Source: Heterobasidion occidentale (lineage: Eukaryota > Basidiomycota > Agaricomycetes > Russulales > Bondarzewiaceae). Taken from it: DNA of 64,000 nt. The notes beneath the pieces are model-generated. The model worked only from the letters and a program-made list of their open reading frames with translations. It had not been told where the DNA came from and did not search any database. Both the position numbers and the translations under genes were made by a program. Below, piece by piece: positions 56,090 through 64,000 of this stretch. Position 1 is the first letter of the stretch. Every line of letters begins with the position of its first letter. The DNA is taken from the NCBI GenBank assembly GCA_039111635.1, contig JBCAQO010000009.1, positions 1,550,001 through 1,614,000 on the forward strand, written 5' to 3'.

Positions 56090-59000
56090 AAATCACATGG
56101 TGCACCATCACTCCAACTCGAGACAATGCTCATAGGCAAGAATAGAAAAGCTGCTACACAGGCACTGGTGGACAGTGGAGCCACCGGAATCTTCATGCAC
56201 CCTCGCTTCGTAGAAGCACATTGAATCACCACACATAAAACCCCTGCCCCTATCCCAGTTAGTATGGTCCAAAACACTGAGTTTAAAGGAGGACCCATTA
56301 CAAGATTCGCCAACCTCAAATTACAGGTTCTAGGCAAAAAAGGGGGGTCACATACAGAATCAGCAAGATTCTACATCGTGGAAATAGGAAAAGAGGACGT
56401 CATTTTAGGAACCAACTGGTTATTGGAACATAACCCAGAAGTCGACTGGCACGCCTACAGGCTGCACTTTACCAGATGCCCACCCTTCTGCCAAATAAAA
56501 GGAGGACCGGTAAAAGCCAAAAGAGCTACAAGAAAACCAGGATGTCCTAAACCAAGCATACGGCGCATGGAAACAGTACCGCAAATGGGCGACTACTCAA
56601 TACCAGTGCAAAAGCCGGGAAAAGCAGTACCAGGCTGGAAAGTGGGAAACACCACAGTACCACATCCGTGGACAATACCTACAAGTCCGGAGTTTGCAAC
56701 TTGAAGGTTGAATGCCAAACGTCTGAAGGCCCGAACCAGAAATTATAAGGTTCCGACATGGGCTGAAGAAGACGTTCCGGAGGACGGTGACGGACTTCCG
56801 GCACTTCCCTCCAAGGAGCTTGGAGAAGATGGAGTTTATCTTGTTAGATGCCTTGATACAGGAACACTATAGGCACTAGAATTATACAACGACTCTGAAG
56901 AAGGCGTCGATATACATTGCGCCGAAACCACAGAACCTCCATACACCAACATACCGGCTCAAGGAAGCAAGCCTGTCAAGGCACAGACAGGGAAACAAAC
57001 GAAGCACACCAACTCGCAAAGACTTGCGGAAGAAGCCACCAAAGGGAAACCCAAACTATCCTTTGAGGAAATAGTGCCGAAGGAATACTGGAATTATAGG
57101 AAGGTTTTCGAAGGTCGACCAAAGGGACAGCTACCGCTCTCTCGACCTTGGGATCACAAGATAGAGATCAAGGAAGGAATGGATCACTCGCTCAAACCCA
57201 AGCTATACAGTCTCAGCCCTGGTGAGCAAGTGAAACTCAAGAAATTTATAGACAAAAACCTCCAGAAAGGATTCATCAGAGAATCCAAATCGCACATGGC
57301 ATCCCCATTCTTCTTCATCAAGAAAAAGAATGGAAAACTACGACCAGTAATGGATTATCGCAAACTCAATGAAATAACAATCAAGAACAAATACCCCTTG
57401 CCAATTATTCAAGAATTACTGGATCTTCTAGCCGAAGCCGTATACTTTTCACTAATGGATGTCAATACAGGATATAACAATGTACGCATGAAAGAAGGAA
57501 GCGAGAAACTGGCCGCGTTTGTCACTAATCTAGGAATGTATGAACCACTGGTCATGTTCTTTGGATTAACCAACTCGTCGGCAACATTCCAAACCATGAT
57601 GAACACACTCTTCAAAGACCTCATCTATGCTGGATTGGTAGCAATCTATATGGACAACATTCTAGTATTCTCCAAAAAAATGGACAACCATATCAAGACG
57701 GTCCGAAAGGTTTTACAGATCTTACAAGACAACGATCTGTACCTACAACCCTCGAAATGCCACTTCCACAAAAATAAAATCAACTATCTTGGATATGTTA
57801 TATCACATGGACACCTGGAAATGGACCCAATCAAAGTGGCCAGTATTATGGACTGGCCAACCCCTGGAAAAGTCAAGGAAGTGCAATCGTTTTTAGGTTT
57901 TTGCAACTTTTATCGCAGGTTTATCAAGGATTACTCAAAAATAGCACGACCGCTATTTGACACCAAAGGAACGCACCTGGGATTGGACACCAGCATGTGA
58001 AGAAGTGTTTCAAACGCTAAAACAAATATTTACAGAATCTCCGGTGCTTGTTATGCCGGATACAAGGAACCCTTCCGCATCGAATGCGATGCCTCCGACT
58101 TCGCCACTGGAGCAGTATTATCACAAGTCGCTGAAGATGGAAAATGGCACCCATGTGCTTATATTTCCAAGTCACTCTCACCTACAGAACACAACTATCC
58201 AATCTACGATAAAGAGTTGCTAGCTGTCGTTCGAGCCTTTGAAGCTTGGCGACACTATTTGGAGGGCGCCGACCACCCGGTAGATGTCTGGACGGACCAC
58301 AAGAACCTTGAATGGTTCCGGTCAAGCCAGAAATTAAACCATCAGCAAGCATGATGGTCACTCTACCTCTCGCGTTTCGACTACAAATTAACGCACAAGG
58401 CGGGAGTCACTAATAAATCCGATGGTCTGTCACGGCGTCCAGACCATAAAAAGGGGGTGGAATTTGACAATTCAGGTGAAACACTCGTGGAACCCAAACT
58501 TTTCAATGACACAGGAAAAATCCAAAGACCCTTTGCAGAAATCAATGCAATCAATACAGATGACAGTTGGGACCCTCACCGAATGCTTCACATTAGGGCA
58601 ACTGGACGAGGAGGTGTTACTATAATAGACGACAACCTCCGGAAACGAATTATTGAAGAAAACAGGAAAGACAAATGGCTACTAGAAACCCTAGCCAAGA
58701 TCAAAACCTTAGGACCTCGAAACATGAAGAAAGGTTTACAAGAATGGAACGAAGAAGAAGGATTGGTCTTTCACCGAGGAAAGATATATGTTCCCCGAAA
58801 CAAACAACTTCGTAGAGATATCATCAAGCTAAACCATGATAATCTAGCAGCAGGACATCCAGGACAAAGAGGAACTCTAGCCTTGGTTGGACAAGAATTC
58901 ACTTTGCCAGGAATATCAAACACAGTTCACCAATATGTGGAAGGATGCGCCATTTGTCAATCCACCAAGAATGACACACATCCTACCATGGTACCCCTAC

Positions 59001-60324
59001 AACCAACAGAGATCCCAGATTGACCCTTTGGAACAATAACCATGGGCTTTATTACAGATCTACCGGAATCAAATGGATACGACTCGTTACATGTAGTAAC
59101 CGACTGATTTACCAAAACTGCAGTAATAACCCCATGCCAGAAATCCATCGACTCTGATGAACAGCCAAGATCCTGCTAGAAAACACCTGGAGACACTATG
59201 GACTGCCAGATAAAATCATATCAGACAGAGGAACCCAATTTGCTTCAAAAGTAGTGCAAGCCTTGCTCAAAGAATTAGGAATCAAATCCGCCTTAAGCAC
59301 AGCTTATCATCCACAGACAGACGGCGCTACTGAATGAATGAATCAGGAACTGGAACAATACCTCAGAGCCTTCTGCAGCTCTTCACAAGACAATTGGGCC
59401 GGATTAATCCCCTACGCGGAATATGCCCATAACACCCATCAGCACTCAGCCACGCAGAAGTCACCATTTGAACTTCTCCATGGATATCAACCATGGGCTT
59501 ACCCAGCCATCATTGGAAACACGAACGTCCCTACCGCCGACGCTCGCCTCGAAGCTCTGCAGCGTGCTAGGAAGGAAGCACAAGCCAGCCTCAAAATTGC
59601 AGCCAAAGCCATGAGGATACAGCATGACCGTTTTGGAACGGGCTTGCCGCCTTTCAAGAAAGGAGATCAAGTATGGCTCGATGGGAAGAACATCCACACC
59701 GATCACCCATCAGAGAAACTGAGACCCAAACACTTTGGGCCATTTGAAATCATTGACACCATAGGAAATGTCAACTTCAGGTTGAAACTGCCCAACAGCT
59801 AGAAGCGCATTCACAATGTCTTCCATGCTAGTCGACTCACGCCCTACAAGGAGAACAAGGTCTATGGCCCTAACTACCCTAAACCGGCTCCGGACCTGAT
59901 TGAAGGGCAAGAAGAATTCGAAGTCAAAGCCATCGTTGGAGCCCGACGCTTCGGGCGATGGAAGATCCTGCAGTACCTGATCAAATGGAAGGGCTACCCA
60001 GAATCGGACAACTCTTGGGAAGCCGCAGCAAATGTCACTAACGCACAAGAAGCCATAAACGACTTCTACCGCCGGCATCCTTGGGCAGTCAAAGGAATGG
60101 AAGCCTCCATTCTGGCCCTGGTGATTGAATTAGAACTCAACAGAGTAGCCAAAGAAGATCAAATTAAAAAGAAGCTCGAGAAGCATCCAATTGGAAAGAA
60201 GCTCCTCGCTACAGAATTGGCTATCCCCCAGATCATGGAAGAGATCAACAAACAAATGATGCAGCTAAAGAAGCCGCCCCTGGTTCCTCGATCAAAAGTG
60301 CCACCACCGGCGATCAACGATTGA
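56090..60324 (+). pseudogene. pol: RT2 Pol: protease, RT, RNase H, integrase, chromodomain, decayed
   Basis: Protease: ALVDSGATGIFMHPRFVEAH near 56165-56222, with an intact DSG. RT: LRPVMDYRKLNEITIKNKYP near 57340-57395, then IYMDNILVFSKK near 57646, where the catalytic YMDD is YMDN. RNase H follows after a frameshift near 57960: [16 protein letters not shown] and [10 protein letters not shown]. Integrase: HHCC finger near 58840-58970, the first catalytic Asp region reads TMGFITDLP (Gly for Asp), then SDRGTQF and [10 protein letters not shown]. Chromodomain: EEFEVKAIVGARR and YLIKWKGYPESDNSWE near 59915-60020. Stops occur near 56222, 58352, 59022, 59105, 59158, 59335 and 59800. The frame ends at 60324. 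The element is catalytically dead. Confidence 0.9.
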
Positions 60325-60343
60325 GAAGCACAACCAAAGAAGC

Positions 60344-61185
60344 TGTTAGGTCGGAGACCTATCACGTGCACCTATGCACGAAGGGGTCCCTAGGCTAAAC
60401 CTCCACTGGTTCGTATAGTCGTAGACTCCAATGGATGAAGACAATGGATCGTCTTTGGGCTCTTTTGAGGAACTCGGGGTCGCTGTCGGCTTTGTTCTCA
60501 AAGAGATTGAGAAGGTGATCTTCGAGGTCTTCTCGATGATGAGGAGGAACCGGATGATCTTCTCCTGTCCAACAGATGACACGAGGGGGTGTCCAACTGA
60601 GAACACGGAAGGCAGCTAACTCGGTATAGAAGCGGATGAGTAGAGGGAGGGGAGGGAAGGGAGACGAGTCCAGTGCTTCGTCAGACCGTGTAAGGAGTTT
60701 CTCAGATCTGACAGAGATCACAAAGCGTGGGCTAGGAAGGTAGCCAGACACCGGGTGCAGTGCAGAGATCGAGTGTATTACAGGTGAACGAGCTGAGCTT
60801 CTTAGAAGCTCATCTCAGCTAAATATACAAAGAAGTATCTAGGGCAGGATCGCGATCTGGTCTGTGTGCTTCTCAGGTACCGAAGCCAACGATCGAGATC
60901 CGTAAGCTGAGATGCGTCATCGATCTAACTATAGTACTGGGGCACTAATGTTTGTCCACATCATATGAAATACCGAGGCACATAGCGATCGATCAGGAAC
61001 CAGGAACTAGGCACCAGGAACCAAAGTCTGTTCGCATCAAGAAGCAGGAACTGTAAGTAACCGTTCATGCAGAGCATGTAAATCAAGGGGAGACAAGGAA
61101 ATCTGTCGAGTCTGCAACAAGTCCGAAGCACTTGACCAGTCCATCCATTCACGTGCGAAGCACGTGTTAGGACGCGGTCCTAACA
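60344..61185 (-). mobile_element. Nested solo LTR (RT2 family) inside RT2
   Basis: 842 bp in the opposite orientation to RT2, flanked by the 5-bp duplication GAAGC (60339-60343 and 61186-61190). It inserted just after the pol stop and later lost its internal region. It keeps the ATG-less open frame (about 60395-60751 on the minus strand) also seen in the CACTA solo LTRs. Confidence 0.93.
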
Positions 61186-61245
61186 GAAGCCCAATATAGA
61201 CTTGTCTCGATCAAAGCCACAGCAGAAACAATTGGACAACTCTAA

Positions 61246-61464
61246 TTGGCGGACTCAAGCATACTAGGAGCTACAAAAGCAGACCAACCGAGGATTGGCA
61301 TGGCCAGGCAAATATCTATGACCCCTTTTGACCCCACTTTAGCCACAGTGGCCATTTACACCATCGTTGTGACTCTTGCTCTCACCGCTGTCTCCATCGC
61401 CATCGCCCTCGTCCTCGGATCCCTCCACGCCGCTGCCACCATTGGTATCTCCTCCGCTGTATGA
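61246..61464 (+). CDS. RT2 post-pol small transmembrane ORF
   Basis: Open frame of 72 codons; the first ATG is at 61300, giving 54 residues. It is dominated by one or two hydrophobic segments (TVAIYTIVVTLALTAVSIAI and ALVLGSLHAAATIG). No family recognised. It lies between pol and the CCHC ORF. A membrane segment after pol is the place where env-like genes occur in some Ty3/gypsy elements, but nothing else here looks like an envelope protein. Confidence 0.4.
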   Translation: MADSSILGATKADQPRIGMARQISMTPFDPTLATVAIYTIVVTLALTAVSIAIALVLGSLHAAATIGISSAV

Positions 61465-61516
61465 AAGACACCCTGCATCAGGCAGAGACGTTCCTCAGCA
61501 TCCCAGCTACAATTGA

Positions 61517-63203
61517 ATGTCCCTCGCTCCTGCACACCTCCTCTTAGCTCACTCCCCCTGCTATATTCTCAGCAATATCAGAATGACTTCCGCCACAACC
61601 TCCCCTCATGCTTCCAACACCTCTTCCCCCAACCCCTTCATCCTCCGCACCATCACCCCTTCCACTACCACCCCCACACTCGTTGATGACTTGGACTTGG
61701 ACTTCAACAGCGAAGATGACATCCCCTCGAAAGGTCCCTATCGCCGACCCACTCACAGAATTCATCATCCCCCGCTTCCCAGCTCAAATGCCAAACCCCC
61801 ACATCGTCGTCCCCCAACTAGCGTTCGCAGTGCATAACGAGAACCCCCGCTTCCGCATCCGCGCACTACCCCGCCTGCTTCATGACCTCCGCCTCTATCA
61901 AGATTTGTCTACCAACAACAGCATCTATCACCTCACGATCACTGAGGACGAGGCCCCCATCATTCTGAATCAACCGAGTTTAAAGGACCCCCGTGCCTTT
62001 CTTTTTTATTTACAGCAAGCAGTCCTGGCGCAGTGTTATCAAGTATTCTCGGGACCGCTCACCCAGAACCAGGCTATCCTCCTCGCCAACATCACCGTCA
62101 CCTCATACCACATGAGAGGTCTAATCAATCTCCCCACCATCCGCAATGACATGATCAACTTCCGACTAGGAGGGATTTTCAGCAGCAGCTCCGTCCTCCT
62201 CCAGCAGCACACCATACCAGTTTGGCTCGACACGCTGGCCCAGATCCAATACAAGGAAAACACAATCCGTTGGTTCCGCTTTATAGGACTCAATGGGGCA
62301 CGCTTGGAGATCGAGGAGTACGTCCCCAAAGGACTGTTACCGACTCGCTCTTTCCCCCTCAACAGTCGCGGAGTTCACCCCATCGCAAGCTACTGGCCAG
62401 GCGGAAGTATCCGGAAGATAACGTGAGGCCCTGGGTAATGACTAAACCGGACATACAAGAACAAGGCTTCCACCCAATCAACGTTGAAGAACCCATGGTT
62501 GTCGATCCCCCTGCCGTCACGGAGCCTGAACTCCTGGCCGCTGAACCTTTTACCTTTCCACCCACCGAAGAGGAAACCACTCAGTTCATGCGGCCCACCA
62601 GTCCCCCTTACGACCCCGAACAAGCTGTCTGGGATCACTAGGTACTTTAACCGCTACTGGTACCACCCCCGTCACCCCCTGCTGTGTCCCCATCCCCTCC
62701 CCTACTCCGCGACGACCTCACCCACCCTATCGTTGTCAACAAAACCTCCCCCCAGTCGCCGGACATTCCTGTCGCAACTGAAGAAGGATGGCCCGCAGAC
62801 GCAATGGACTCCGAAAATGTCTGGCCTAACCCGCCAACTCTCCTGCCTTCTCTACCCACCGACCCTATCACTCGTACCTGCTGGGAATGTGGACGCGCCG
62901 GCCATCTCGTCGTGGGATGTCCAATTACGGGCATTAGACAGAGAACGGACGTTATGGCGCGCGGCTTTCTTCAGGATTATGACAGGCATCGCATGCAGTC
63001 CCGTCAACTTTGTCTGCAGATGGATCGGACGGCTGAAGAATACAGTTACCACAAGCAGGCATTGGACCACCTGATCGACACTGCCAACTGGACCGGGTAC
63101 CCCGCTCGCAACATCCCCACCTTCAACGAGGCCCACACAAGGAAACCCCCCCTATCATCGGTGCACCCGCCAAACACCGAAGACTTGTATAGAGAGGGGG
63201 TAG
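61517..63203 (+). pseudogene. RT2 post-pol protein with C-terminal CCHC knuckle, frameshifted
   Basis: Protein-like sequence in three frames that probably made one protein. It has a Ser/Thr/Pro-rich start (MTSATTSPHASNTSSPNPF, 61583), then a compact region from about 61740 (DPLTEFIIPRFPAQMPNPHI, QAVLAQCYQVFSGPLTQNQA, IPVWLDTLAQIQYKENTIRW). After a frame change near 62400 comes EPMVVDPPAVTEPELLAAEP. After another near 62640 come a Pro-rich linker and the zinc knuckle CWECGRAGHLVVGC near 62878-62919, then a charged tail to 63203. I know no family for the compact region. A nucleocapsid-type knuckle in a post-pol protein suggests RNA binding. It is more GC-rich and has fewer stops than the pol region. 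Confidence 0.5.
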
Positions 63204-64000
63204 TATTAGGACTGCGTCCTAACATGTGCTTCGCACATGAATGAATGGGCTGGTCAAGTGCTTCGGACGTGCTACAGACTCGGACTGCTCCCCATGACTC
63301 ATTACTATTTACATGCTCGCTGCATGAACGTTTACGTACGGTTCCTGGTTCTTGATGTGGATTGACTTTAGTTCCTGGCCCTGTCCCTGGTTCCTGATTG
63401 ATCGCGATGTGCCTTGGTATTTGATATGGATGTGGACAGACATTAGTGTTCCAGTACTATACTTAGATCGATGACACATCTTAGCTTACGGATCTCGATC
63501 ATTGACTTCGGTACCTGAGAAGCGCACAGACCAGATCGCGATCCTGCCCTAGATACTTCTTTGTATAAATAGGCAAGATGAGCTTCTAAGAAGCTCAGCT
63601 CGTTCACCTGTAATATATTTGATCTTTGCACTGCACTTGGTGTCTGGCTACCTTCCTAGCCCACACTTCGTGATCTCTGTCAGATCTGAAACTCCTTTAC
63701 ACGGTCTGACGAAGCACTGGCCTCGTCTCCCTTCTCTTCTTACGCTCTCTTCACGCACTACTACACTGGACTCGCTGCCTTCCGCGTTCTCAGTTGGACA
63801 GCTCCCCGTGTCATCTGTTGGATAGGAGAAGATCATCCCGTTCCTCCTCATCATCGAGAAGACCTCGAAGATCATCTCCTTAACCTCTTTGAGGACAAGG
63901 CAGAGAACGACTCCGAGTTCCTTGAAAGAGCCCAAAGACGATCGGTCGTCTTCATTCATTGGAGCCTCCGACTCTACAACGCTGTGGACGTATTAGTCTA
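63204..64000 (+). repeat. RT2 3' LTR, truncated by the window end
   Basis: Begins TATTAGGACTGCGTCC after a polypurine tract (GAGAGGGGGTAG). The first dinucleotide is TA where TG is expected. It matches 52796-53640 with many small differences and ends about 50 bp short. Confidence 0.9.

Larger units (their letters stand above)
52796..64000 (+). mobile_element. RT2: degenerate Ty3/gypsy chromovirus, 3' LTR cut by window end
   Basis: 5' LTR at 52796-53640, gag-pol 53690-60324, a nested solo LTR 60344-61185, post-pol ORFs 61246-63203, and a 3' LTR from 63204 that runs off the window. It carries a chromodomain at the Pol end. Its frames are broken by more than ten stops, nearly all explicable by single C-to-T or G-to-A changes from Arg, Gln or Trp codons. 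The solo LTRs at 7008, 13960 and 60344 belong to the same family. The target site before the 5' LTR is TATAG (52791-52795). Confidence 0.9.

Noticed and set aside
52796..61185. Inverted 840-bp repeats flanking gag-pol, read as one element with inverted termini
   Set aside because: The copy at 60344-61185 has its own GAAGC target duplication and is a nested solo LTR. A direct-orientation LTR after a polypurine tract begins at 63204.

Overview
The window looks like nuclear DNA of a filamentous basidiomycete, most likely an Agaricomycete. The genes carry short introns (about 45-70 nt) with fungal splice signals. The sesquiterpene synthase, the type IIC P-type ATPase and the tuberin homologue all have Agaricomycete character. 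Much of the window is transposon: a CACTA/CMC element, two chromodomain Ty3/gypsy elements, a copia remnant, solo LTRs and a MITE.

Layout. Bases 1-10783 and 10934-32820 are the two arms of a giant inverted repeat around a 150-bp spacer. Each arm holds, reading inward, the 3' end of a P-type ATPase gene and then a whole CACTA-like element of about 8.6 kb. That element has a Tnp2-type transposase gene and a second gene of unknown function. Both arms carry the same 834-bp solo LTR in the transposase gene, at the same site with the same 5-bp target duplication. Only the right arm carries an 11,011-bp chromovirus-type retrotransposon (RT1, 16478-27488, target duplication ATTAG), inserted in the second CACTA gene. 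The left arm runs off the window at base 1, so the outer end of the palindrome is not visible.

From 30946 to 46255 the sequence is mostly host genes, all on the minus strand. They are the complete P-type ATPase, a poorly resolved membrane-protein-like ORF, a sesquiterpene synthase, a farnesyl-diphosphate-synthase-type prenyltransferase, a 100-N scaffold gap, the N-terminal half of tuberin (TSC2), a small Tc1/mariner-like MITE and a hypothetical gene. The prenyltransferase could supply farnesyl diphosphate to the sesquiterpene synthase about 1 kb away, so the two may form a small terpene locus.

From about 46.4 to 52.8 kb lies an AT-rich graveyard of diverged LTR-like repeats and the 3' end of a copia element. 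From 52796 to the window end lies a second chromovirus (RT2). Its frames are interrupted by many stops that look like C-to-T transitions, it carries a nested solo LTR, and it has an unusual post-pol region with a small transmembrane ORF and a CCHC-knuckle ORF.

The most unusual signals are: (1) a structured-RNA-like array in RT1 at about 24.2-26.1 kb, with about 19 copies of a conserved short hairpin-plus-TAAACTA motif, further hairpins between many of them, and compensatory base changes between copies; (2) tandem duplication of a unit made of a 56-nt intron plus a 24-nt microexon in the CACTA transposase, with different copy number in the two arms; (3) the palindrome itself, which may be real or may be two haplotypes joined in opposite orientation.
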